A stretch of DNA of 10,148 nucleotides from Candidatus Pygmaiobacter gallistercoris (GCA_019113125.1 DXIA01000010.1:1-10148), one strand, 5' to 3'. Counted from the first letter of the stretch, positions 1 to 8,276 are shown. Notes: a model not told the origin generated them from the sequence alone. Program-made: numbers and translations.

Positions 1-1483
<1,483 letters not shown>

Positions 1484-1495
1484 TTCTGGTCGTCC

Positions 1496-1549
1496 CCTTT
1501 GCGGCGGCCGCCTTTGGCGGCCGGGTATCGGTGCGGAGCGAAATCCGCA
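1496..1549 (-). promoter_or_regulatory. Two tandem hairpins in the femAB-like leader
   Basis: The predicted 5' leader of the FemAB gene (about 75 nt) contains two perfect hairpins. The first has a 6-bp stem, 1532-1537 with 1544-1549 (TGCGGA/TCCGCA), and a 6-nt loop. The second has an 8-bp all-GC stem, 1505-1512 with 1516-1523 (CGGCCGCC/GGCGGCCG), and a 3-nt loop. The second ends 4 nt before the AAAGGGG ribosome-binding site (1494-1500) that serves a weak TTG start. Neither is followed by a U-tract on either strand, so they are not terminators. A translational or mRNA-stability role is an inference. Confidence 0.5.
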
Positions 1550-1564
1550 TCCGTATATTTTTAT

Positions 1565-1593
1565 AGTATACCACATCGGCGGTTGTTTTACCA
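1565..1593 (-). promoter_or_regulatory. Promoter for the femAB-metG transcript
   Basis: Read on the minus strand, an extended -10 (TGGTATACT, 1565-1573) stands about 75 nt before the TTG start. The -35 at the usual distance (about 1588-1593) is poor, which the TGn extension may offset. It lies back to back with the alpha-galactosidase promoter. Confidence 0.55.
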
Positions 1594-1612
1594 CCGGCGC
1601 GGGGTGTATAAT
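1583..1612 (+). promoter_or_regulatory. Promoter for the alpha-galactosidase
   Basis: A consensus TATAAT at 1607-1612 follows TTGTTT at 1583-1588 with an 18-bp spacer, giving a leader of about 70 nt before the ATG at 1691. Its -35 overlaps the -35 region of the divergent femAB promoter, so the two promoters probably compete for polymerase or share a regulator. The purine-rich run at 1676-1690 supplies the ribosome-binding site. Confidence 0.65.
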
Positions 1613-1690
1613 TAGACTGAAAATCAAGCCGTTTGGGCCCGCAATTTCGGCAAAATCGGTCAGTGGGCCGCGGCAGGGGAGGGATAGGGA

Positions 1691-4093
1691 ATGATCGTGG
1701 CCGCCGATGGACTGTTCCGGCTGGAGACCGCGCACACCAGCTATCTGTTCGAGGTGCGGGAGGGGCTGCTCTGTCAGCTCTATTACGGGCCGAAGATTCA
1801 CCTGCAGGACCCCGCGCCGCTGCGGGCAAAGTCCGCCGCCGGCTACGGCTGCGAAGTGACCTACCGCAGCGACTGCAAACCGCTCTCGCTGGATACCCTG
1901 CCCCTCGAATTCGCACCGAAGAACAAGGGGGATTACCGCCGCGGGCCGGTTGCGGTCGAGACGCAGGACGGCTATACCGCGGATCTCGTCTACCGCGCCC
2001 ACCGGATCGGGGATCAGCTGCCCGCACTGGCGGGGCTGCCCGGCCCCCACGGCGCGGACGGCTGCCTGATCGTGATCCTGTCGGATCATCGGGGACTGAC
2101 CGTAGAACTCCGGTACGGGGTGTTTGAGCAGGCGGATGTCATTGTCCGCAGCATGCGGGTGGTCAACGGCACCGGCGCGCCGGTGCGGCTGCGGCGGGCG
2201 ATGAGCTTTCAGCTCGATCTGCCCGGTGCGGGCTGGACGCTGACCACCTTCGACGGCGCCTGGGCGAGGGAGCGGATGGTCACCGAGCATCGCCTCGGGG
2301 TCGGCACCCTGCTCTTCGGCAGCCGAACCGGCAACTCCTCCAACCGCACCAACCCGTTTTTTATGCTCTGCGAGGACGGTGCGGGGGAGTTTTTCGGCCG
2401 CTGCTATGGCTGTAATCTGATCTATTCCGGCAGCTTTGAGGGCTCGGCCGAGCTCTCCCCGATGGGATATACCCGGCTGATGGAGGGGATCCAGAGCGAC
2501 GAGTTCAGCTGGCCGCTTGCCCCCGGTGAGGGGTTTGATACCCCCTGGGCGGTGCTGACCTGTTCCGACGCGGGGAAAAACGGGATGAGCGGAAACCTGC
2601 ACCGGTTTGTCCGCCGGCACATTCTGCCGCCCGCGTTCGCCGATGCCGAGCGGCCGGTGCTGATCAACAACTGGGAGGCGACCTACTTCGATTTCAGCGA
2701 GCGGAGACTGCTGCGGCTGGCCAGACAGGCCGCGGCGCTCGGCATCGAGCTGTTCGTGCTGGATGACGGCTGGTTCGGCGCGCGCAGCAGCGACAGCGCC
2801 GGGCTCGGAGATTATGACGTCAACCGCAAAAAACTGCCGGGAGGGCTCGACGGCCTCGCAAAAAAGATCAATGCAATGGGGATGGAATTCGGCATCTGGA
2901 TGGAACCCGAGATGGTCAGCCGGGATTCCGCACTCTACCGCGCCCATCCCGACTGGGCGGTCAGTACCCCCGGGGTGGAGCCCAGCGAGGGACGCAACCA
3001 GCTGGTGCTCGACCTCTGCCGGGAGGAGGTGCGGGACTATATCGTTGATCAGGTGGTCACCACCATCCGAAGCGCAAATATCCGGTATGTCAAATGGGAC
3101 ATGAACCGGCATGTCTCGGACAACTACTCACCGGTGCTGCCGGACCAGGGAATGTTCGCCCACCGGTTTATCCAGGGCGCATACGACATCTTTGCCCGGA
3201 TCACCGCCGCCTGCCCGGGGGTGCTGTTTGAGGGCTGTGCCTCGGGCGGCAACCGGTTTGATCTCGGGGTGCTCTGCTACTTCCCCCAGATCTGGACCAG
3301 CGACGACACCGACGCCTACCAGCGGCAGCTGATCCAGACCGGCACCAGTTACGGCTATCCGCCCTGCGTGATGGCGGCACATGTCTCGGCCAGCCCGAAC
3401 CATCAGGCGGCCCGGCAGTCCCCGCTCGAGGGCAGGTTCGACGTCGCGGCGTTCGGCCTGCTGGGGTATGAGCTCGATCTCACCGTCGCGTCGACAGCAG
3501 AGAAGAAGGTCATCCGCCAGCAGATTGCCTGGTATAAGGCGCATCGCCGGCTGCTCCAGCAGGGGGAATTCTACCGGCTCAAAAGCCCCTTCGGCCCGGA
3601 CGACACCCGCCGTCTGACCGCGCGGGAGACCCAGTGGATCACCGTCTCGCCCGATCAAAGCGAAGCGGTGGTCGGGGAGCTGATGGGGTTGATGGTGCCA
3701 AACAGCGCAAAGCCGCCGCTGCGGCTTGCCGGGCTGGATCCGGACCGGACGTACCAGGTGACGGTGCGGCGGGAGGCGATCAACATCAAGACCTTCGGCA
3801 GCCTGATCAACCAGATCCTGCCGGTGCGGGTCAACACCGAGGGGATTTTGATGCACACCGCGAGCGAACTGTACATGATGCCCTGTGAGGAGGAGCGCTA
3901 CACCGCCGCGGGGGATCTTTTGATGCGGGCGGGGATTCAGCTGCAGCAGGCCTTCACCGGCACCGGATATAACGATGCGGTGCGTCTGATGCCGGATTTC
4001 TCCGGACGGCTGTATTATCTGCAGGCGATCAAACCGACAAAAGAGGAAGAGATGGGCAGCGAGAAAAAGGAAAACGGAGACACTGCAAAATAA
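1691..4093 (+). CDS. Alpha-galactosidase, glycoside hydrolase family 36
   Basis: Retaining exo-alpha-galactosidase that releases galactose from melibiose, raffinose and stachyose-type oligosaccharides. The 800-residue product has no signal peptide, so it should act in the cytoplasm on imported sugars. Domain order is typical of GH36: an N-terminal beta-sandwich (roughly 1-330), a TIM barrel, and a C-terminal beta domain. Barrel signatures are LDDGWFG (DDGW at 358-361), KWDMNRH with nucleophile Asp470, EGCASGGNRFD (Cys516 and the SGG substrate loop), and WTSDDTD (535-541), which carries the acid/base Asp. The family is usually about 730-750 residues; the last 20 or so here (KPTKEEEMGSEKKENG) form a charged tail of no evident function. 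It has its own promoter. No transporter or LacI/AraC-type regulator lies beside it, unlike many raffinose clusters. The family call is very secure; exact substrate preference is not visible. Confidence 0.96.
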   Translation: MIVAADGLFRLETAHTSYLFEVREGLLCQLYYGPKIHLQDPAPLRAKSAAGYGCEVTYRSDCKPLSLDTLPLEFAPKNKGDYRRGPVAVETQDGYTADLVYRAHRIGDQLPALAGLPGPHGADGCLIVILSDHRGLTVELRYGVFEQADVIVRSMRVVNGTGAPVRLRRAMSFQLDLPGAGWTLTTFDGAWARERMVTEHRLGVGTLLFGSRTGNSSNRTNPFFMLCEDGAGEFFGRCYGCNLIYSGSFEGSAELSPMGYTRLMEGIQSDEFSWPLAPGEGFDTPWAVLTCSDAGKNGMSGNLHRFVRRHILPPAFADAERPVLINNWEATYFDFSERRLLRLARQAAALGIELFVLDDGWFGARSSDSAGLGDYDVNRKKLPGGLDGLAKKINAMGMEFGIWMEPEMVSRDSALYRAHPDWAVSTPGVEPSEGRNQLVLDLCREEVRDYIVDQVVTTIRSANIRYVKWDMNRHVSDNYSPVLPDQGMFAHRFIQGAYDIFARITAACPGVLFEGCASGGNRFDLGVLCYFPQIWTSDDTDAYQRQLIQTGTSYGYPPCVMAAHVSASPNHQAARQSPLEGRFDVAAFGLLGYELDLTVASTAEKKVIRQQIAWYKAHRRLLQQGEFYRLKSPFGPDDTRRLTARETQWITVSPDQSEAVVGELMGLMVPNSAKPPLRLAGLDPDRTYQVTVRREAINIKTFGSLINQILPVRVNTEGILMHTASELYMMPCEEERYTAAGDLLMRAGIQLQQAFTGTGYNDAVRLMPDFSGRLYYLQAIKPTKEEEMGSEKKENGDTAK

Positions 4094-4106
4094 CCGGTAA
4101 AATTTC

Positions 4107-4126
4107 GGAAAAACAGCCGATTTTCC
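4107..4126 (+). repeat. AT-rich inverted repeat abutting the corA -35
   Basis: GGAAAA (4107-4112) and TTTTCC (4121-4126) form a 6-bp inverted repeat around 8 nt, directly next to the TTGACA at 4127. It is too weak and lacks a tail to be a good terminator for the alpha-galactosidase. It could be an operator or chance. Confidence 0.3.
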
Positions 4127-4156
4127 TTGACAAACAGCCCGTTTGTGGCATACACT
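4127..4156 (+). promoter_or_regulatory. Promoter upstream of corA with an inverted repeat in its spacer
   Basis: Consensus -35 TTGACA (4127-4132), an 18-bp spacer and TACACT (4151-4156) make a good sigma-A-type promoter, placing the transcript start near 4163 and leaving a leader of about 200 nt before corA. The spacer contains a perfect 6-bp inverted repeat, ACAAAC-N5-GTTTGT (4130-4146), at a classic operator position. AAACAGCC occurs twice, at 4111-4118 and 4132-4139, exactly 21 bp apart (two helical turns). A bound regulator is an inference. Confidence 0.6.
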
Positions 4157-4173
4157 AGGAACGGTAAGGCAAG

Positions 4174-4205
4174 ATGGCGCGGCAGACCCTGCCCGCGCCA
4201 TTTTT
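4174..4205 (+). terminator. Intrinsic terminator or attenuator in the corA leader
   Basis: A perfect 9-bp stem (4174-4182 with 4193-4201, ATGGCGCGG/CCGCGCCAT), with an inner CAG/CTG pairing, is followed by five T. It is the only good terminator after the alpha-galactosidase stop at 4093. It also lies about 11 nt after the start predicted for the corA promoter. It could therefore end the upstream gene, attenuate corA, or both. Confidence 0.75.
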
Positions 4206-4362
4206 GCGGTTTTAAAAGCGGAAAAAAGGAGTGTGAATCGTTCGTGGAAGGCGACCCTAAACCCCGAAGTTGTAACAATGACGCCGGCCGGGCCGGTGTT
4301 CCCGCGGACGAGATGCGCTGCTGAGAACGCCTGCTGCCCGCCGGGGAAAGCAGGTGTGAGAA
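4206..4362 (+). promoter_or_regulatory. Structured leader of corA, class not recognised
   Basis: This 157-nt stretch between the terminator hairpin and corA has no convincing gene. It contains an A-rich AAAAAAGGAG (4222-4231) that looks like a ribosome-binding site but has no well-spaced start codon, a 7-bp hairpin with one G.U pair (4281-4287 with 4293-4299), and a final hairpin (4330-4335 with 4349-4354, CCTGCT/AGCAGG, plus an inner CCC/GGG). The last hairpin's 3' arm takes in part of the AGGTG ribosome-binding site of corA (4353-4357). Covering that site suggests translational control. I compared it by memory with the M-box Mg2+ riboswitch and could not align the conserved core in the right order. 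NiCo, yybP-ykoY and T-box did not fit either. Confidence 0.45.
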
Positions 4363-5301
4363 ATGATTGATATCTACATGACCAACCCGTCGAACGGCGC
4401 ACTGTCCGAGCAGGAAAAAATCCTGCCCGGCAGCTGGGTGCATCTGTGCGACCCCACCCCCGAGGAGATCGGCCGGGTGTCCAGCGCGCTCTCGATCGAC
4501 CGGGATTTTCTGATGGCGGCCCTCGACGAGGAGGAGCGCAGCCGTTTGGACGTCGAGGACGGCAACACGCTGGTTCTGGTGGACACCCCCACCGTTGAGA
4601 CCCAGGGACCGAACTTTGTCTACAACACGCTGCCGTTCGGCATCATCCTGACCGAGGACAATATCGTGACCGTCTGCCTCAAGGAGGTCGCGCTGCCCCG
4701 CGCCTTCACCGAGGGGCTGGTCAAGGGGCTGAATACCCGTAAGAAGAACCGGATGACCCTGCAGCTGCTCTACCGCAACGCCACCCTGTTCCTGTTCTAT
4801 CTGCGGCAGGTGGACAAGAACAGCACCCGGGTGGAGAACGAGCTGCACATCAGCATGAAGAACAAGGAGCTGATCCAGATGCTCGGGCTGGAAAAGAGCC
4901 TTGTCTACTTTTCCACCGCCCTCAAGAGCAACGAGATCGTGCTCGAGAAGATGCTGCGGCTGGACTTTGTCAAGGACTATCCGGAGGATACCGAGCTGCT
5001 GGAGGACGTCATCATCGAGAACAAGCAGGCCATCGAGATGAGCAACATCTACCGCGACATCTTGAGCGGCACGATGGACGCCTTTGCCTCGGTCATCTCG
5101 AACAACCTGAACATCGTCATGAAACTGCTCGCCGCGCTGACCATCGTGCTGACGGTGCCGACCATCATCTTCGGCCTGTGGGGCACCAATGTCCCGCTGC
5201 CGTTTGAGAACAATCCGCTCGGTTTCTGGATTGTACTGGGCATCGGGGTGGCCAGCACCGCCGCCGCGCTGCTGCTGATGATCCGCAAGCACTGGCTGTG
5301 A
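4363..5301 (+). CDS. corA: CorA-family divalent cation transporter with GTN signature
   Basis: Integral membrane channel of the CorA/MIT family, normally a pentamer importing Mg2+ (some members move Co2+, Ni2+ or Zn2+). The 312-residue product has a long cytoplasmic N-terminal domain (about 1-250), predicted to be alpha/beta then helical, a first membrane helix (about 253-273) and a second (about 287-306), then the short basic end RKHWL. The loop after the first helix holds the family signature in altered form: residues 274-276 are Gly-Thr-Asn, followed by VPLPFENNPLGFW. In canonical CorA the motif is Gly-Met-Asn and forms part of the pore mouth. ATG at 4363 is chosen because AGGTG lies 5 nt upstream and the N-terminus (MIDIYMTNPSNGA) is family-like. 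It has its own regulated-looking leader and ends at the shared terminator at 5312. The ion transported is not certain given the variant. Confidence 0.93.
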   Translation: MIDIYMTNPSNGALSEQEKILPGSWVHLCDPTPEEIGRVSSALSIDRDFLMAALDEEERSRLDVEDGNTLVLVDTPTVETQGPNFVYNTLPFGIILTEDNIVTVCLKEVALPRAFTEGLVKGLNTRKKNRMTLQLLYRNATLFLFYLRQVDKNSTRVENELHISMKNKELIQMLGLEKSLVYFSTALKSNEIVLEKMLRLDFVKDYPEDTELLEDVIIENKQAIEMSNIYRDILSGTMDAFASVISNNLNIVMKLLAALTIVLTVPTIIFGLWGTNVPLPFENNPLGFWIVLGIGVASTAAALLLMIRKHWL

Positions 5302-5311
5302 GAGAACAACA

Positions 5312-5345
5312 AGGGCGTGTCCGTCTGGACACGCCCTCATTTTTG
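5312..5345. terminator. Bidirectional intrinsic terminator between convergent genes
   Basis: An 11-bp perfect stem (5312-5322 with 5327-5337, core GGGCGTGTCC/GGACACGCCC) with a 4-nt loop is followed by CATTTTTGTG on the plus strand, ending corA. On the minus strand it is followed by TTGTTGTT, a weaker tail, and lies just after the phosphoribosyltransferase stop, so it probably serves both. Confidence 0.9.
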
Positions 5346-5347
5346 TG

Positions 5348-5893
5348 TTACAGCGGAAAGAGAGGAAGTTCCTCGAGAAAGATGATGTCATCCCGCTTTG
5401 CGGCATCCCCCTCGGCGAGGATCGCAGCCCGGGCGACGATCTTGCCGCCCGCCTTTTCGACCAGCCGCCCGACCGCCTCAAGGCTCGCGCCGGTCGAGAT
5501 CACGTCGTCGAGAAGTGCGACCCGCCGCCCGCGGATGGCCAGCGCATCCTTGCCGTCCAGACAGAGCGACTGGGTCTTCTGGGTGGTGATCGAGTTGACC
5601 TCATCGGTCAGCGGCGTCTGCATATAGGGCTTGATGCTCTTGCGGGCAACGATGTAGTAGGGCAGCCCCAGCAGCCGGCTGACCTCGTTGGCGAGGGGAA
5701 TTCCCTTTGCCTCGGCGGTCACGATGTAGTCGATCTCGGGCAGCCGCTCGGCCAGCAGCGGGGCGGCTGCGGTGACCAGCTCGCAGTCTCCCAGAATGAC
5801 AAAGCTGGCGATGGCGAGATCCGGCGCGATCTGAACGATCGGCAGCTGCCGGGTGACCCCGGCGACGGTGAGCTCATAGACGGCATTTTCCAT
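5348..5893 (-). CDS. APRT-like purine phosphoribosyltransferase family protein
   Basis: Type I phosphoribosyltransferase fold, expected to join a base (probably a purine) to PRPP in salvage in the cytoplasm. The PRPP-binding loop is clear: VALLDDVISTGAS at residues 125-137 with acidic pair Asp129-Asp130. TAEAKGIPLANEVSRLLG (59-76) and VARKS (82-86) match the corresponding blocks of adenine phosphoribosyltransferase. The rest, with its ELTVAGVTRQLPIV start and LPLFPL end, matches a Firmicutes APRT-like group rather than classical Apt or Xpt, so substrate is open. Start: I chose ATG at 5891-5893 (181 aa) with AAGGAG 12 nt upstream. A GTG at 5912-5914 would add seven residues (188 aa), but its AGAGG site falls at or before the predicted transcript start (about 5925). 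It converges on corA over a shared terminator. Confidence 0.85.
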   Translation of the reverse strand: MENAVYELTVAGVTRQLPIVQIAPDLAIASFVILGDCELVTAAAPLLAERLPEIDYIVTAEAKGIPLANEVSRLLGLPYYIVARKSIKPYMQTPLTDEVNSITTQKTQSLCLDGKDALAIRGRRVALLDDVISTGASLEAVGRLVEKAGGKIVARAAILAEGDAAKRDDIIFLEELPLFPL

Positions 5894-5931
5894 AGAACGG
5901 CACGGCTCCTTCACTGAGATTTTTCCTCTTT

Positions 5932-5959
5932 ATTCTACCACATTCGATATCCGGTGCAA
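5932..5959 (-). promoter_or_regulatory. Promoter for the phosphoribosyltransferase
   Basis: On the minus strand, TTGCAC (5954-5959), a 16-bp spacer and TAGAAT (5932-5937) with an extended TGG before it form a fair promoter. The predicted start near 5925 gives a leader of about 30 nt to the ATG at 5893. Confidence 0.55.
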
Positions 5960-6019
5960 GAGAAAACGGGGAAAACCAAAAAAATCCCGCCGCAGCGGCC
6001 CGAATGGTCTGTAACAGGC

Positions 6020-6048
6020 TTGAACGGCCCATCCTTTCATATTATAAT
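6020..6048 (+). promoter_or_regulatory. Promoter of the murD operon
   Basis: TTGAAC (6020-6025), a 17-bp spacer and a perfect TATAAT (6043-6048) give a strong promoter with a leader of about 50 nt. Short GC inverted repeats lie on both sides: GCCGC-A-GCGGC upstream near 5989-5999 and GCCGC/GCGGC at 6063-6067 and 6076-6080 in the leader. Whether they are operators is unknown. The rest of the 214-nt gap holds the divergent phosphoribosyltransferase promoter and nothing else I can identify. Confidence 0.75.
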
Positions 6049-6107
6049 AAAAAAGTTATGACGCCGCGGGACAATGCGGCAATCTGAAAAAAAGAGGTCA
6101 TACGGAT

Positions 6108-7508
6108 ATGAGCACAAAGGCACAGGCGTTTTTCGATTCCCTCGCCGGCAAGCGGGTGGCGTTCATCGGGGCGGGGGTCTCGCACCGGGATCTGCTGCCG
6201 ATCTTTGTCCGCTGCGGCGCGCAGGTCACCCTCTGCGACAAGAAACCGTCGGTCGAGGCATTCGGTCCGCTCGGGGAGGAACTGCGGGCGCTGGGCGTCC
6301 GGTTCTCGCTGGGCGAGCAGTATCTCGAGGGGCTCAAGGGGCAGGACATGATCCTGCGCACCCCCGGCTTTGAGTTCTTCACCCCCGCGCTGCAGCAGGC
6401 CGGTGCCGCCGGCGCCGAGCTGACCAGCGAGATGGAGCTCTTCTTTGAGCTGTGCCCCTGCAAGATCTATGCGGTGACCGGCTCGGACGGCAAGACCACC
6501 AGCACCACCCTGATCGCCGAGATGCTCAAGGCGGAGGGCAAGACGGTCCACCTCGGCGGCAACCTCGGCCGGGCGCTGCTGCCGATCGTCGATGAGATCC
6601 GCCCCGAGGACGTCGCGGTGGTCGAGCTGTCGAGCTTTCAGCTGATCTCGATGCACAGCTCGCCGGATGTTGCGCTGGTCACCAATGTGACCCCGAACCA
6701 TCTGGATCACCACAAGGACATGCAGGAGTATATCGACGCAAAGCGAAATATCCTGCTCCACCAGCGCCCCCACAGCAAGGCGGTGCTGGGATTCGCCAAC
6801 GAGGTCACCCGCAGCATGGCGAAGGATGTCATCGGGACCACCTACTGGTTTACCCGGCATGACCGGGTGGCAAAGGGGGCGTTCCTCGACGGGGATGACT
6901 GGCTCTGCTTTGCCGAGGACGGGGTGGTCACCCGGATCATCCACCGAGATCAGGTGAAACTGCGGGGGCTGCACAATGTCGAGAACCTGCTGGGCGCCTT
7001 TGCCGCGGTGGCGGGCGAGGTCCGGTTTGAGACGATGGCAAAGGTCGCCTCGACCTTTGCGGGGGTCGAGCACCGGATTGAGCCGGTGCGGACGCTGAAC
7101 GGGGTGCAGTGGTTCAACGACTCGATTGCGAGCAGCCCCACCCGGACGATTGCCGGGCTGCGCAGCTTTGACCAGAAGATCATCATCATCGCCGGCGGAT
7201 ACGACAAGAAGATTCCCTATGAGCCGCTGGCCCCCGAGATCCTGGCCCATGTCAAGCTGTTGATCCTGATGGGACAGACCGGGCCGATCATCGAGAAGGC
7301 GGTGCGCGGCTGCCCGGGCTTTGCCGAGAGCGGCCTTGTCATCGAGCACGCGCAGAATATGCGCGAGGCGGTGGAGATCGCCCATCGGCTGGCGCAGCCG
7401 GGGGACATCGTCTCGCTGTCGCCCGCGTCGGCGAGCTTTGACCAGTACCCGAACTTTGAGGAGCGGGGCAAGGACTTCAAGCGGCTCGTGATGGCGCTGG
7501 GCGAATGA
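6108..7508 (+). CDS. murD: UDP-N-acetylmuramoyl-L-alanine--D-glutamate ligase
   Basis: Cytoplasmic Mur ligase that uses ATP to add D-glutamate to UDP-MurNAc-L-Ala, the second stem-peptide step of peptidoglycan synthesis. The 466-residue product shows an N-terminal Rossmann-like UDP-binding domain starting KRVAFIGAGVSHRD (residues 15-28), the ATP-binding P-loop TGSDGKTTSTT with Gly125, Lys129 and Thr130, and TNVTPNHLDHHKDM. Lys212 in DAKRNI matches the carbamylated lysine of Mur ligases. HNVEN begins at His289, followed by EHRIEPV. The C-terminal domain has NDSIASSPTRT (from Asn337) where E. coli-type MurD has NDSKATN; this is a form I associate with clostridial MurD, so it is not taken as damage. 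GAGGT 9 nt upstream supports the ATG. It is the first gene of a three-gene operon and overlaps the next by 4 nt (ATGA). No other dcw-cluster gene is in view. Confidence 0.96.
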   Translation: MSTKAQAFFDSLAGKRVAFIGAGVSHRDLLPIFVRCGAQVTLCDKKPSVEAFGPLGEELRALGVRFSLGEQYLEGLKGQDMILRTPGFEFFTPALQQAGAAGAELTSEMELFFELCPCKIYAVTGSDGKTTSTTLIAEMLKAEGKTVHLGGNLGRALLPIVDEIRPEDVAVVELSSFQLISMHSSPDVALVTNVTPNHLDHHKDMQEYIDAKRNILLHQRPHSKAVLGFANEVTRSMAKDVIGTTYWFTRHDRVAKGAFLDGDDWLCFAEDGVVTRIIHRDQVKLRGLHNVENLLGAFAAVAGEVRFETMAKVASTFAGVEHRIEPVRTLNGVQWFNDSIASSPTRTIAGLRSFDQKIIIIAGGYDKKIPYEPLAPEILAHVKLLILMGQTGPIIEKAVRGCPGFAESGLVIEHAQNMREAVEIAHRLAQPGDIVSLSPASASFDQYPNFEERGKDFKRLVMALGE

Positions 7509-8266
7509 TCGCCCGGCTCAAAGCGGAGGACCGGCCCGCACTTTTTGCGCTGCTCGGGCAGGACCCGCTGCTTGGCGGACGGATTGCCACCGCCTTCGAC
7601 TGCTGGGGCGGGCGGGATTCCGTCTGCGGCTTTTATCGGATCGACGACACCGCCGCTCTGCTGGTGCAGGGCGGCGGCGCGCTGCTCTGCGGTGCGCTGA
7701 ATCCGGAACAGGCGAAAGAGCTTTCCGTCTTTCTGCGGTTTGCGGGGGTCGGTGTGTTGACCGCCCGGACCCCCAGCCTGCCCGGACGGCAGACCCGGCT
7801 CGCCGCGCTCTGCCGCCCGGCGGGGAGCGCAGCACAGCCAAAACCGCTGCCGCCGGGTGCGGTGATTCAGACCGAACCCGCGCTTTGGCCGGTGCGGCAG
7901 GCGGGCTTTTTTGCGGCGGACAATCCCGATGGCTGGTATGCCGATGCCTGTGCCCGCCGCACCCGGGGCCTCGCCGCAATCTGGACGGTGGAACTCGGGG
8001 GCGCACCGGCGGCGACCGCCGGGCTTTACAGCCTGCGGGATGCGCCGTTTGGCGGGTATCTGACGGCGGTGGAGACGCTGCCGCGGTATCGCGGCAGGGG
8101 CTATGCGTCGGCGCTGGTCTGCGCCCTTGCCGCCCGGTTTGGGGAAACGCTGCCGCTGCGGCTGATCTGCGCGCCGGCACTCCTGCCCTTTTACCGGCGG
8201 GCGGGTTTTTTGCCGGAGGATCCCGTGTGGGAGATCCGGCTGGATGAAACACAGAAAAAGGATTGA
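7505..8266 (+). CDS. GNAT-family N-acetyltransferase, substrate unknown
   Basis: Predicted acetyl-CoA-dependent acyltransferase of the GNAT superfamily. In the 253-residue product the recognisable fold is in the C-terminal half. Motif A is AVETLPRYRGRGYASALV, with the acetyl-CoA pyrophosphate loop Arg196-Gly197-Arg198-Gly199-Tyr200-Ala201. It is followed by RLICAPALLPFYRRAGFLPED, the usual GNAT motif B ending in 'FYrraGF'. The first 130 residues or so are divergent and carry no motif I recognise; they may be a degenerate second GNAT half, as in other two-lobed members. The ATG overlaps the murD stop (ATGA) and has no clear Shine-Dalgarno site, so translation is probably coupled to murD. The PLP-protein gene starts 10 nt after its stop. 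Its operon place suggests amino acid or cell-wall metabolism, but this is inference only. Confidence 0.85.
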   Translation: MIARLKAEDRPALFALLGQDPLLGGRIATAFDCWGGRDSVCGFYRIDDTAALLVQGGGALLCGALNPEQAKELSVFLRFAGVGVLTARTPSLPGRQTRLAALCRPAGSAAQPKPLPPGAVIQTEPALWPVRQAGFFAADNPDGWYADACARRTRGLAAIWTVELGGAPAATAGLYSLRDAPFGGYLTAVETLPRYRGRGYASALVCALAARFGETLPLRLICAPALLPFYRRAGFLPEDPVWEIRLDETQKKD

Positions 8267-8276
8267 GGAGAACAGG

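Noticed and set aside
1505..1523. Intrinsic terminator between femAB and the alpha-galactosidase
   Set aside because: The GC hairpin has no U-tract on either strand and sits between divergent genes.
4280..4320. T-box leader (sequence like GGTGTTCCCGCGG)
   Set aside because: The T-box antiterminator sequence AGGGTGGNACCGCG is not matched, and corA is not an amino acid gene.
4206..4362. M-box (ykoK) Mg2+ riboswitch
   Set aside because: Fragments such as CTGCTGCCC and GACGCC resemble M-box segments, but they occur in the wrong order and the rest of the conserved core is missing.
4233..4370. A 45-residue leader peptide gene before corA (GTG at 4233, stop overlapping the corA start)
   Set aside because: The AAAGGAG site is only 1 nt from the GTG and other starts in the region are badly spaced; the peptide has no recognisable features. 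It remains a weak possibility as a coupling ORF but is not supportable.
5912..5914. GTG start giving a 188-residue phosphoribosyltransferase
   Set aside because: Its putative ribosome-binding site coincides with the predicted transcript start, and the extra seven residues do not look like the family N-terminus.
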